Assembly (NCBI RefSeq): GCF_902833905.1
Contig: NZ_CADFGP010000055.1
Span: forward strand, 1-41,993
Direction: 5' to 3'
From: Paraburkholderia tuberum STM678
GTDB taxonomy: Bacteria > Pseudomonadota > Gammaproteobacteria > Burkholderiales > Burkholderiaceae
Length of the DNA: 41,993 bases
Made by a program: the position numbers and the translations under genes
Notes under the pieces: model-generated
Databases searched by the model: none
What the model saw: the letters and a program-made list of their open reading frames with translations, nothing else
Told to the model about the DNA's origin: nothing
In this document: positions 32,689 through 41,090 of the stretch, one piece after another
How the letters are laid out: each line of letters starts with the position of its first letter
How positions within the stretch are numbered: the stretch's first letter is position 1

Positions 32689-33444
32689 ATGCTCGCAGAA
32701 CAACGTCATCAATACATCCTCGCGCAAGTCGCAAAGCACGGCGCGCTGTCGGTCGCGGAACTGGTGCGCGAACTGAACGTATCGCGCGAAACGATCCGTC
32801 GCGACCTCAACGCGCTGGCCGGCCGCGGCCTGCTCGTGACGACACACGGCGGTGCGTTGTCGAGCGATCGGCGCGAGCCCGATCTCGATACGCGCGAAGC
32901 CGAGAACGCCGGTGCGAAGCGTGCGATCGGCGAGCGCGCGGCCGAGTTCGTGCCGGACGGCGCGTCGCTGATCATCGATTCGGGCAGCACCACGCAGTCG
33001 GTCGCGCGGGCGCTGCTCGACCGGCATCGGCTGACGGTCTACACCAACGACTGGCGCATCGCGCTGCTGCTCGGCCGACGCAACGACAATCGCGTGACGC
33101 TGCTCGGCGGCGAGCTGTCCGATATCGAAGACGCTACCTTCGGCCTCGACACGGTTCAGCAACTCACGCAGTACCACGCCGATTTCGCGTTCATCGGCGC
33201 GGGCGGAATTTCGCCGGACGGCTATCTCACCGACTACAGCCGCATGGCGGCCGAAGTACGCAGCCGCATGATCGCCGCGGCCGACATGGTGGTCGTCGTC
33301 GCCGATCATTCGAAATTCGGACGCGTGACGCCGGTGCGCATCAACGGGATCGAGTCGGCGCGGTATCTGGTCACCGAACTGGCGCCCGAGCGCGCGCTTG
33401 GCACGGCGATCACCGCGCATGGTCCGGAGATTCTGATCGCCTGA
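32689..33444 (+). CDS. DeoR-family transcriptional regulator
   Basis: A 251-residue repressor-type regulator. The N-terminal helix-turn-helix begins MLAEQRHQYILAQVAKHGAL and contains the DeoR signature VSRETIRRDLNALAGRG with LVTTHGGAL. The C-terminal sugar-phosphate-isomerase-like sensor domain shows IDSGSTTQSVARAL, FGLDTVQQL and VVVADHSKFGR. Such proteins sense phosphorylated metabolites. A TACAAT box lies at 32625-32630 within the 295-base divergent gap. It is 500 bases upstream of phnS, so it may control the phosphonate genes, but its own target cannot be read. Confidence 0.92.
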   Translation: MLAEQRHQYILAQVAKHGALSVAELVRELNVSRETIRRDLNALAGRGLLVTTHGGALSSDRREPDLDTREAENAGAKRAIGERAAEFVPDGASLIIDSGSTTQSVARALLDRHRLTVYTNDWRIALLLGRRNDNRVTLLGGELSDIEDATFGLDTVQQLTQYHADFAFIGAGGISPDGYLTDYSRMAAEVRSRMIAAADMVVVVADHSKFGRVTPVRINGIESARYLVTELAPERALGTAITAHGPEILIA

Positions 33445-33946
33445 GACGGGCTGGCGGGGCGGTTCCCGCCGCGTTCGTACGCCGCTCGCGCTGAGCGACA
33501 TTCCGCGCCCGCCAAAATCTAAATAAAAAAAGCCACCCCCTCCGCATTTTCCCGACGCACCGTGCATACATCGTCATTTTCGCCATGTACGATCCACACG
33601 GGATCGGCGCGCGGGGTCCGCTTTGGGGTGGCGCGACGAATTCCGTCGGTTGGCGAGAGTTGGCAATTTGTGTCTTTTTTTGGAATTCGGCGCAATCGTC
33701 ATGGCCTTGTCATCGAAACCTGTGATTCTTGCCGTGCCCGCTCAGGCGCGGCAGGCAGCGCGGGTGTGATAGGGGCTGTCAGTCAGGCTGGGCGAGGAGC
33801 GGCAAAGTTGTCGGCAATCTGCAATCCACGACAGACCGGCGCGGCAACCGCAGCGGGCAACACGCAAGCGGCGCGTGCCGCCGTTCAATCACTACAGGTA
33901 TGGGTTATCCCGACCGTCTGGTTTTTAGCCTTTCGGAGAGAGCGAC
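33445..33946 (+). promoter_or_regulatory. 500-bp leader region of the phn operon
   Basis: It holds a hairpin GGCGGG/CCCGCC (33453-33470) that may terminate the DeoR transcript, an AT-rich run near 33518-33535, and an inverted pair TACAT/ATGTA (33567-33589). GGAGAGAG at its end is the phnS ribosome site. I looked for a Pho box and found only one weak CTGTCAG half-site. No reading frame is convincing, so a long regulated 5' leader or an undetected short RNA remains possible. Confidence 0.4.
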
Positions 33947-35038
33947 ATGAAAAAGACGAATTCCCTTCACGCTGCGGCCGGCCTCGCGCGCAAACTGCTG
34001 CCGGCGCTGGTCGCCGCGGCCGCGTTCGGCGGTGCCGCGATGCAGGCTCATGCGGCCGGCGCCGTCGTGCTGTACACGGCCGACGGCCTCGAAAATCTGT
34101 ACAAGGATGTGCTGCCGGCCTTCGAAAAGAAGGAGGGCGTGAAGGTCAATATCGTCACGGCGGGTAGCGGCGAAGTCGTGAACCGCGCGACCATCGAGAA
34201 GGATCAGCCGAAGGCCGACGTGCTCGTCACCCTGCCGCCGTTCATTCAGCAGGCCGACCAGAGCGGCCTGCTGCAGGCGTACCAGAGCGCCAACTACAAG
34301 AACGTGCCGGCCATCGCGAAGGCGCCGAACGGCGCGTGGGCGACCTTCGTGAACAACTACTTCTCGTTCGCGATCAACCCCGAAGTCACGAAAACCGAGC
34401 CGAAGACGTTCGCGGACCTGCTGCACCCGGACTTCACCGGCAAGGTCGCGTATTCGAATCCGGCGACCGCCGGCGACGGCATGGCGGTGATCATCCTGAC
34501 CACGTCGCTGATGGGCGAAGACCAGGCGTTCGACTATCTGAAGAAGCTCGAGCAGAGCGCCAAGTTCCACACCAAGGGCACGGGCTATCTCGACGTGCTG
34601 CTGTCGCGCAACGAGATCGCGGTCGCCAACGGCGATCTGCAGATGGATCTCGACGACGCGGCCAACGGCGGCCTGTCGCTGAAACCGGTGTTCCTCGCCG
34701 CCACGCCCGGCGGTCAGCCGACCACGTTCCAGCTGCCGTACGCGATCGCGCTGATCAAGAACGGTCCGAACCAGGCCGAGGGCAAGAAGCTGATCGACTA
34801 TCTGATGTCGACGCAAGTGCAGTCGAAGGTGCCGGACATCTTCGGCATTCCGGGTCGCAGCGACGTGCCGCTCGCCGGCAAGAACGGCGAAGCGGTCAAG
34901 CAGGCGATCAGCGGCGTCAAGCTGATTCCGGTCGACTGGAACCACGTGATGGCGAAGAAGGCCGACTGGACCGCGCGCTGGAAGAGCGACGTGATCGGTT
35001 CGTCGGGCAAAGAGATCGAAGTGGTCAAGCCGAAGTAA
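33947..35038 (+). CDS. phnS: 2-aminoethylphosphonate ABC transporter, substrate-binding protein
   Basis: A 363-residue periplasmic binding protein that captures 2-aminoethylphosphonate for import. The signal peptide ends at residue 36 (QAHA). The mature protein begins AGAVVLYTADGLENLYKDV and has the ferric-iron/spermidine-type type II fold: FVNNYFSFAINP, ANGDLQMDLDD, FQLPYAIALIKNG. Family knowledge plus the downstream phnTUV and phnA genes make the phosphonate assignment strong. It is followed after ten bases by an intercistronic hairpin, consistent with the usual excess of binding protein over membrane subunits. Confidence 0.9.
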   Translation: MKKTNSLHAAAGLARKLLPALVAAAAFGGAAMQAHAAGAVVLYTADGLENLYKDVLPAFEKKEGVKVNIVTAGSGEVVNRATIEKDQPKADVLVTLPPFIQQADQSGLLQAYQSANYKNVPAIAKAPNGAWATFVNNYFSFAINPEVTKTEPKTFADLLHPDFTGKVAYSNPATAGDGMAVIILTTSLMGEDQAFDYLKKLEQSAKFHTKGTGYLDVLLSRNEIAVANGDLQMDLDDAANGGLSLKPVFLAATPGGQPTTFQLPYAIALIKNGPNQAEGKKLIDYLMSTQVQSKVPDIFGIPGRSDVPLAGKNGEAVKQAISGVKLIPVDWNHVMAKKADWTARWKSDVIGSSGKEIEVVKPK

Positions 35039-35048
35039 GTCGATTCAG

Positions 35049-35079
35049 GCGGCGCTTCGCACGTAATGCGCGGCGCCGC
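35049..35079 (+). promoter_or_regulatory. intercistronic stem-loop after phnS
   Basis: GCGGCGC (35049-35055) pairs with GCGCCGC (35073-35079), with an inner CGCA/TGCG stem. With no T-run it probably protects the phnS mRNA end and lowers read-through to phnT, as in many ABC importer operons. Confidence 0.55.
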
Positions 35080-35111
35080 ATCAGCATTAATCCTGTTGGA
35101 GGACGACTCCG

Positions 35112-36212
35112 GTGAATACGGCCAGTCTCGCTCACCCCACTGCGCCTGGCGCTCCGCTGGATGCGCTCGACGCCGCGCGTTCGGACGCGCCCGGCGGCGT
35201 GCAGATCGATCACCTGACGGTGCGCTTCGGCGCGCGCACGGTGCTCGACGATCTGTCGTTGACCATCCGGCGCGGCGAGTTGCTCACCGTGCTCGGGCGC
35301 AGCGGCTGCGGCAAGACGACCTTGCTGCGCTTCATCGCGGGCTTCATCGAGGCCGACGGTCTGGCCGGCACGCTGACGGTGGCCGGCCGCGATCTGACGC
35401 ACATGCCGCCGCACAAGCGCAACCTCGGACTGCTGTTCCAGAGCTACGCGCTGTTTCCGCATCTGACGGTATTCGAGAACGTCGCGTTCGGGTTGCGCGC
35501 GCGGCGTATTCCGGCGCGCGACGTCGCGCGCCGCGTCGCCGAGGTGCTGAAGCTCGTGCAGCTCGGCGATGCCGGTCACGTGATGCCCGCGCAACTGTCG
35601 GGCGGCATGCAGCAGCGCGTGGCGCTCGCCCGCGCGCTCGTGATCGAGCCCGACGTGCTGCTGCTCGACGAACCGCTGTCCGCGCTCGATGCCAATCTGC
35701 GCGCGTCGGTGCGCTCCGAACTGAAGGCGCTGCATGAACGCCTGCCGAATCTGACGATCGTCTGCGTGACGCACGATCAGGACGACGCGCTCGTGCTGTC
35801 CGACCGCACGCTGCTGATGCGCGATGGCCATATCGCGCAGCTCGGCACGCCGCAGCAGCTGTACGACTCGCCGGCCGACGGCTTCGTCGCGCGCTACCTC
35901 GGCGCGGCCAATCTGCTGCCGCCGCAGGTCGCGTTTGGCATGGACGACGCGCGCTACAACGAGCGCGAACGTGTCGCGTGTCTGCGTCCGGAGGCGCTGC
36001 GCATCGTGCCGCTCGGAGAGGGGCAGTTGCACGGCGCGATCGCGTCGGTCGAGTGGTACGGCGCGGCCTTGTCGGTATCGGTCGTGCTCGATGCGCTGCC
36101 GAACGACCCCGTGCTCGTCACGCTGCAGCGTGGTCTCGGCATGACGCCGGAGAAGGGCGCGCGTGTTTCCCTGCGTTACGAGGCTGGCGATGTCGTCCTT
36201 ATCAAGCCCTGA
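35112..36212 (+). CDS. phnT: 2-aminoethylphosphonate ABC transporter, ATP-binding protein
   Basis: A 366-residue ATPase subunit. Walker A is GRSGCGKTT, the Q-loop lies in LLFQSYALFP, the ABC signature is LSGGMQQRVALARAL, and Walker B is VLLLDEPLSALD. A C-terminal TOBE-like regulatory domain (about 270-366) follows. GTG at 35112 is the start, with GGAGGA about nine bases upstream. The first 30 residues before the ABC domain are Ala/Pro-rich. Its 3' end overlaps phnU by 23 bases, so these subunits are translated together. Confidence 0.93.
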   Translation: MNTASLAHPTAPGAPLDALDAARSDAPGGVQIDHLTVRFGARTVLDDLSLTIRRGELLTVLGRSGCGKTTLLRFIAGFIEADGLAGTLTVAGRDLTHMPPHKRNLGLLFQSYALFPHLTVFENVAFGLRARRIPARDVARRVAEVLKLVQLGDAGHVMPAQLSGGMQQRVALARALVIEPDVLLLDEPLSALDANLRASVRSELKALHERLPNLTIVCVTHDQDDALVLSDRTLLMRDGHIAQLGTPQQLYDSPADGFVARYLGAANLLPPQVAFGMDDARYNERERVACLRPEALRIVPLGEGQLHGAIASVEWYGAALSVSVVLDALPNDPVLVTLQRGLGMTPEKGARVSLRYEAGDVVLIKP

Positions 36213-37152
36213 TACGTCCAACCCGCTCGACCTTGCCGCGCGAGCCGAGGTCGAAGCCGCCGCAGCGCGCCGTCTCGCGAGCGCGGCGGCACACGCGGCC
36301 GCCGTCAAGCGGCGCGAGCGGCTCGCGCAATGGCATCTGCTGTTCATTGCAGTCGTGGTGCTCGGACCGCTCGTCATCTATCCGCTGGTGCGGCTCGTAA
36401 TGCTGAGTCTGACCGGCGCGCATGGCCTGTCTGGCCACGCGTACGTAACGTTCTTCGGTAACCCCGAAACGCGCGGCGTGATCGGCACTACGCTCGGCAT
36501 CCTGTTCGCGAGTGCGAGCCTGGCGTCGCTGCTCGGCGTGGCGCTCGCGTCGCTGCTGTTCTTCAAGCCATTTCCGGGCGCGCGCCTGGTCACGCGCTTT
36601 CTCGAACTGTTCGTCGCGTTCCCGTCGTTTCTGGTCGCGTTCACGCTGATCTTTCTGTACGGCTCGCAAGGCTCGGTCAGCATCGGGCTGCAGCGGCTGT
36701 TCAATCTGCAGGCGCCGCCGCTCGATTTTCTGTTCGGCATCGGCGGCGTGATTCTCGCGGAAGTCGTGTTCTATACGCCGTTCGTCGTGCGTCCGACGTT
36801 GGCATCGTTCGCGCTGCTCGACCAGCGACTGATCGAAGCCGCGCGCAGCCTCGGCGCGAACGGCCTGATGGTCGCGTTCAAGGTGATCCTGCCGCTCGCG
36901 TGGCCGGGGATCGCGGCCGGCACGATCCTGTGTTTTCTGCTGACGCTCAACGAGTTCGGCATTCTGCTGGTGCTCGGCAGCGCCCATCTGATCACGCTGC
37001 CGGTCGCGATCTACAGCGCCGCCACCGTCGATCTCGATCTGCCGACCGCCGCCGCCGGCGCGGTCGTGATGCTGCTGATGTCGTTGTCGTTGTACGCGTT
37101 GTACCGGCGTGTCAATCGTCGCAAGGTGAAAGGAGCCGGTCATGGCCGTTGA
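36190..37152 (+). CDS. phnU: 2-aminoethylphosphonate ABC transporter, permease 1
   Basis: A 320-residue inner-membrane permease with six predicted helices after a basic, Ala-rich cytoplasmic N terminus. The binding-protein-dependent EAA loop is EAARSLGANGLMVAFKVILP. ATG 36190 is chosen because GAGG lies six bases before it. An upstream in-frame start at 36163 lies inside phnT without a ribosome site. It overlaps phnT by 23 bases and phnV by 11. Confidence 0.92.
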   Translation: MSSLSSPDTSNPLDLAARAEVEAAAARRLASAAAHAAAVKRRERLAQWHLLFIAVVVLGPLVIYPLVRLVMLSLTGAHGLSGHAYVTFFGNPETRGVIGTTLGILFASASLASLLGVALASLLFFKPFPGARLVTRFLELFVAFPSFLVAFTLIFLYGSQGSVSIGLQRLFNLQAPPLDFLFGIGGVILAEVVFYTPFVVRPTLASFALLDQRLIEAARSLGANGLMVAFKVILPLAWPGIAAGTILCFLLTLNEFGILLVLGSAHLITLPVAIYSAATVDLDLPTAAAGAVVMLLMSLSLYALYRRVNRRKVKGAGHGR

Positions 37153-38005
37153 ACTCGATCCGACCGTGCTGCCGGTCATGCACAAGAAGGGCCGGCCGGT
37201 GCGGCACAGCCTCGCGGTGCGACTGCTCGGCGGTCTGTTTCTCGGCTTTGCCGCGCTGCTGTGCTTCTGGCTGTTCGTGCTGCCGGTGTTGGTCGTCGCG
37301 CTATCGAGCGTCGCGTCGCACTGGTCCGGCACGATCCTGCCCGACGGCTTCAGCATGCGCTGGTTCGAGCGCCTCGGTTCGAGCGACTTCGACGCGCTGA
37401 CCACCAGCCTCGAAGTCGGCATGGGCGTCGCGGTGCTCGGCACGATCCTCGGTTTGTGGTTCGCGCTCGCGCTCGAAGGACGCGACCGGCGCGGCCTCGG
37501 CGCCGTCATCGACACGATCGCGATGATGCCCAACGGCGTGCCGAGCGTCGTGCTCGGCCTCGCGGTGCTGATCGCGTATCACAAACGGCCGCTCGATCTG
37601 TCGAGCTCGGCGGCGATCGTGGTGTTCGTGCAGCTCGCGCTGGTACTGCCGTTCTGCTACCGCTGCGCGGCCGCCGCGCTGCGCCCGGAGCTGACCGTGT
37701 TGCGCGAAGCGGCCGCGAGCCTCGGAGCGCCGTCGTCGATGGTGCTGCGCCGCGTCGTGTTGCCGCAACTGGTGCCGGCGATACGCGCGAGTCTCGCGCT
37801 CGGCTTTGCACTGTCGCTCGGCGAACTCGGCGCGACGCTGACCGTATATCCGCCAGGCTTCGCGACGGTGCCGATCGTCGTCGTCGGGCAGGTGGAACGC
37901 GGCTATTACCTTCCGGCTTCCGCGCTGTCGCTGATTCTGCTGCTGGTCTCGCTGGTCGCTCTGCTGCTGATCGCGGCGCGCGCTCCGCGGCGCCGGATCG
38001 ACTGA
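37142..38005 (+). CDS. phnV: 2-aminoethylphosphonate ABC transporter, permease 2
   Basis: A 287-residue partner permease with six helices. Its EAA loop is EAAASLGAPSSMVLRRVVLP. AAAGGAG lies seven bases ahead of ATG 37142. Its TGA stop (38003-38005) is inside the first unit of the 9-bp tandem repeat that follows, so the repeat's left edge contributes the stop codon, and changes in copy number beyond the first unit would not alter the protein. Confidence 0.92.
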   Translation: MAVELDPTVLPVMHKKGRPVRHSLAVRLLGGLFLGFAALLCFWLFVLPVLVVALSSVASHWSGTILPDGFSMRWFERLGSSDFDALTTSLEVGMGVAVLGTILGLWFALALEGRDRRGLGAVIDTIAMMPNGVPSVVLGLAVLIAYHKRPLDLSSSAAIVVFVQLALVLPFCYRCAAAALRPELTVLREAAASLGAPSSMVLRRVVLPQLVPAIRASLALGFALSLGELGATLTVYPPGFATVPIVVVGQVERGYYLPASALSLILLLVSLVALLLIAARAPRRRID

Positions 38006-38117
38006 GCCGACTGAGCCGACTGAGCCGAGTGAGCCGAGTGAGCCGACTGAGCCGACTGAGCCGACTGAGCCGACTGAGCCGACTGAGCCGACTGAGCCGA
38101 CTGAGCCGAGTGATCGG
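38001..38117. repeat. 9-bp tandem repeat, 12 copies plus one degenerate (ACTGAGCCG)
   Basis: Twelve ACTGAGCCG units run from 38001 to 38108. Units four and five carry AGTGAGCCG, and a decayed thirteenth copy follows to 38117. The array fills almost the whole gap between phnV and the GntR gene. It has the same period, and the same CTGAG core, as the array at 16710-16808. Confidence 0.95.
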
Positions 38118-38191
38118 CGAGCGATTTGGTTGATCTGAAGCACGCGCGCGAACCGGTGAGCATCGATGTGGATGTGGCAAAAGTTGCCAAA

Positions 38192-38947
38192 ATGACCGAA
38201 TATATGCACACTGCGTCCGTCGATCCGATCGAGGTCCTGCGCCGCCATTCGCTGACGACGCTGGTGCGCGACGAGATCGAGCGGCATATCGTCGGCGGCA
38301 TGCTGGCGCCGGGCGACAAGCTCAACGAAGCCGACTGGGCGGCGCGATTGCAGGTGTCGCGCGGGCCGGTGCGGGAGGCGTTTCGCGCGCTAGAGCAGGC
38401 GGGTCTGGTGCGCACCGAGAAGAATCGCGGCGTGTTCGTGCGGACGGTGTCGCTCGCGGAGGCGGACGAGATTTACGCGGTGCGCGCGGTGCTCGAAGAG
38501 GGGGCGTGCCGGATGCTCGCGTCGAGCATCGATGCGGGCAAGCTCGCGGTGCTGCGCGACTGGGTCGACGCGATGCGCGCGGCGCTCGCGTCGCACGATC
38601 ACGATGCGTATGCGCGCGCGAACGTCGCGTTTCACGATGCGCTGGTCGCGGCGGCGGGCAACACGAAGTTGTACGACACGTATCGCAGGCTCGTCAGCGA
38701 GCTGAGCCTGTTTCGGCGTGCGGCGCTAGTCGTGCAGGCCGACGCGATGGCGCGCTCGCTCGCCGAGCATCGCGCGATTCTGACAGCGCTCGCGTCGCGC
38801 GATGCGGAGCAGGCCGCGCAGTTGATGCGCGCGCATGTGCAGGGCGGGTTGCAGCGCGCGCATGCGGCCTGCGAGGCAGCGGGCGATGCGGCGCACGAGC
38901 AGCGCCTCCCGGCAGGCGCGGGTGCGGCCGGCTCGCGCGGGCGATGA
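38192..38947 (+). CDS. GntR-family (FadR/FCD type) transcriptional regulator
   Basis: A 251-residue regulator. The GntR winged helix is LVRDEIERHIVGGMLAPGDK and then WAARLQVSRGPVREAFRAL. The FCD ligand domain carries EIYAVRAVLEEGA and the metal-binding pattern NVAFHDALVAAAGN with a later LAEHRAIL. I use ATG 38192. TTG 38126 and ATG 38204 are alternatives, and all have poor ribosome sites. A small inverted repeat GGCAA-AAG-TTGCC sits just upstream (38176-38188) and might be an autoregulatory site. Between phnV and phnA it probably responds to a phosphonate intermediate (PhnR-like), by context. Confidence 0.9.
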   Translation: MTEYMHTASVDPIEVLRRHSLTTLVRDEIERHIVGGMLAPGDKLNEADWAARLQVSRGPVREAFRALEQAGLVRTEKNRGVFVRTVSLAEADEIYAVRAVLEEGACRMLASSIDAGKLAVLRDWVDAMRAALASHDHDAYARANVAFHDALVAAAGNTKLYDTYRRLVSELSLFRRAALVVQADAMARSLAEHRAILTALASRDAEQAAQLMRAHVQGGLQRAHAACEAAGDAAHEQRLPAGAGAAGSRGR

Positions 38948-39040
38948 CGGCGCGGCGATGAAGCCGAGGCAAGCGTACCGGCAAACGCCGCGGCAGAGCT
39001 TCGCCCCACGAACAGACAACCCGGCGATTAAGACTTTGCA

Positions 39041-40336
39041 ATGACAACCCCGGCAATGGAAAACCACGCGATGACACACCCCGAGCAACGCACGATCGAG
39101 GTCAACGGCCGGAGCTACCGGCTGCCTTCGCAACCGACGGTCGTTGTCTGTGTCGACGGCTGCGAGTTTGCGTACCTGGAAGCGGCGGTCGCGGCCGGCG
39201 TCGCGCCGTTCATCGGTTCGATGCTCGAGGGCGGCGCGGCGTTTCGCGGCGACTGCGTGATCCCGTCGTTCACGAACCCGAACAACCTGTCGATCGTGAC
39301 CGGCGTATTGCCGTCCGTGCACGGCATCTGCGGCAACTACTTCTGGGACACCCACGCGAACGACGGCGCGGGCGCGGCGGTGATGATGAACGATCCCGCC
39401 TACCTACGCGCGCCCACGCTGCTCGCGGCCGCCGCCGACGCGGGCGCCGCGGTCGCCGTCGTCACCGCGAAGGACAAACTGCGCGGGCTGCTCGGCTCGC
39501 AGTTGAAGGGCATCTGCTTGTCGGCGGAGAAAGCCGACGAGGTGACGCGCGAGGAAAACGGCATCGACGACGTGCTCGATCTGGTTGGCCTGCCATTGCC
39601 CGACGTGTATAGCGCGGGGTTGTCGGAATTCGTGTTCGCGGCCGGCGTGCGGCTCGCGCAGACACGCAAGCTCGACCTCATGTATCTGTCGACGACCGAC
39701 TATATCCAGCACAAATGGGCGCCCGGCACCGAAGGCGCGAACGCGTTCTACGCGATGATGGACGGCTATCTCGCGAAGCTCGACGCGCTCGGCTGGGTGA
39801 TCGGCCTCACCGCCGATCACGGCATGAACGCGAAGCACGATCCGCAGACCGGCGAGCCGAACGTAATCTATCTGCAGGACTTGCTCGACGACTGGCTCGA
39901 CGCGTCGACGGCACGCGTGATTCTGCCGATCACCGATCCGTACGTCGTGCATCATGGCGCGCTGGGTTCGTTCGCGACGGTCTATTTGCCGCGCGAGGTC
40001 GATGCTGCGTCCGTGATTGCGCGGATCGGCCGCCTGCCGGGAATCGAAGTCGTGCTCGATCGACGCGCCGCGTGTGCGCGCTTCGGGCTGCCTGAGGATC
40101 GCATCGGCGATCTGGTCGTGATCGGCACGAAGCATGTGGTGCTCGGCACGCGGCGCGACGAGCACGACCTGTCCGGGCTCACCGTGCCGTTGCGCTCGCA
40201 CGGCGGGATTTCCGAGCAGGAAGTGCCACTGCTGTTCAACCGGCGCGTTCAGCCATCAGCCACCGGCAGCGAAGGCAAACGGCTGCGCAATTTCGATATC
40301 TTCGACGTCGCGCTCAATCGCGTGTCGACATCATGA
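39041..40336 (+). CDS. phnA: phosphonoacetate hydrolase
   Basis: A 431-residue alkaline-phosphatase-superfamily enzyme that splits phosphonoacetate into acetate and phosphate using two zinc ions. Metal and nucleophile motifs: VCVDGCEF (Asp), PSFTNPNNLSI (nucleophile Thr), STTDYIQHKW (Asp and His), LTADHGMN (Asp-His) and LRSHGGISEQEVP (His). All are intact. The start is uncertain among ATG 39041, 39056 and 39071, none with a strong ribosome site. Its TGA overlaps the phnY start by four bases (ATGA), showing translational coupling to a gene that is now broken. Confidence 0.94.
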   Translation: MTTPAMENHAMTHPEQRTIEVNGRSYRLPSQPTVVVCVDGCEFAYLEAAVAAGVAPFIGSMLEGGAAFRGDCVIPSFTNPNNLSIVTGVLPSVHGICGNYFWDTHANDGAGAAVMMNDPAYLRAPTLLAAAADAGAAVAVVTAKDKLRGLLGSQLKGICLSAEKADEVTREENGIDDVLDLVGLPLPDVYSAGLSEFVFAAGVRLAQTRKLDLMYLSTTDYIQHKWAPGTEGANAFYAMMDGYLAKLDALGWVIGLTADHGMNAKHDPQTGEPNVIYLQDLLDDWLDASTARVILPITDPYVVHHGALGSFATVYLPREVDAASVIARIGRLPGIEVVLDRRAACARFGLPEDRIGDLVVIGTKHVVLGTRRDEHDLSGLTVPLRSHGGISEQEVPLLFNRRVQPSATGSEGKRLRNFDIFDVALNRVSTS

Positions 40337-41087
40337 ACACGGCGCCGCGGGACCATCCTGAGTTCCGCGCCGAAGCACTGCGGCTGAGCGGCGAGCGCGC
40401 GACGCGCGCCCGGACGCTCGACGTGTTCGATCCTTATACCGGCATGCGCGTCGGCACGGTGCCCTTCGCCAGCATCGACGATGTGCGCGCCGCGTTCGAC
40501 TACGCGCTCGCGTATCGGCCGACGCTGTCGCGCTACGAGCGTTCGCAGATTCTCGAGCGCGCGGCGGTGCTGCTGCGTGAGCGGATCGAACCGGCGTCGG
40601 ATCTGATTTCGCTCGAGTCGGGTCTGTCGAAGCAGGACTCGCGCTACGAGATCGGCCGCGTCGCCGACGTGTTCCGCTTTGCCTCGTTCGAGGCGCGCGC
40701 CTGCGCCTCGGCAACGAGCGCCGCGGCGCGTTGTATGCGCCGACCGTGCTCGATAACGTCGATCCGTCGATGACACTCGTGCGCGAGGAAACCTTCGGGC
40801 CGGTATCGCCGGTCATCGCGTTCGACACGCTCGACGATGCGATTCGCATCAGCAACGGAACACCGCTCGGGCTGTCGGGCGTGTGTACGAACCGGCAGGA
40901 CGCGATCACCCGTTTCATTAATGAGCTGCGCGTGGGCACCGTCAACGTGTAGGAAGTGCCAGGCTATCGGATCGAGCTGACGCCGTTCGGCGGCCTCAAG
41001 GATTCGGGGCTAGGCTACAAGGAAGGCGTTCAGGAAGCGATGAAGAGCTTTACCAATCTGAAGACGTTTTCATTACCTTGGGAGTAA
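40333..41087 (+). pseudogene. phnY: phosphonoacetaldehyde dehydrogenase, destroyed by deletion, frameshift and nonsense codon
   Basis: The intact enzyme (about 480 residues) oxidises phosphonoacetaldehyde to phosphonoacetate, the PhnA substrate. The first about 122 codons read normally (LDVFDPYTGMRVGTVPFASI, up to FRFASFEA). At about 40690-40700 the sequence jumps, in another frame, to LRLGNERRGALYAPTVLDNV near the C terminus, so roughly 250 residues are gone, including the NAD-binding region and the catalytic Glu and Cys. Beyond that, TAG at 40950-40952 replaces the expected Trp codon in VNVWEVPGYR, and the frame then reads normally to TAA 41087. GCGC repeats at the junction suggest deletion by microhomology. 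Confidence 0.92.
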
Positions 41088-41090
41088 CAG

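Noticed and set aside
33770..33800. Pho box upstream of phnS
   Set aside because: One CTGTCAG half-site only. The second half-site at the required spacing does not match.
38001..38117. Repeats as part of a coding extension of phnV (Leu-Ser-Arg repeats)
   Set aside because: The phnV frame ends at TGA inside the first unit. The open repeat frame is a different frame without family support.
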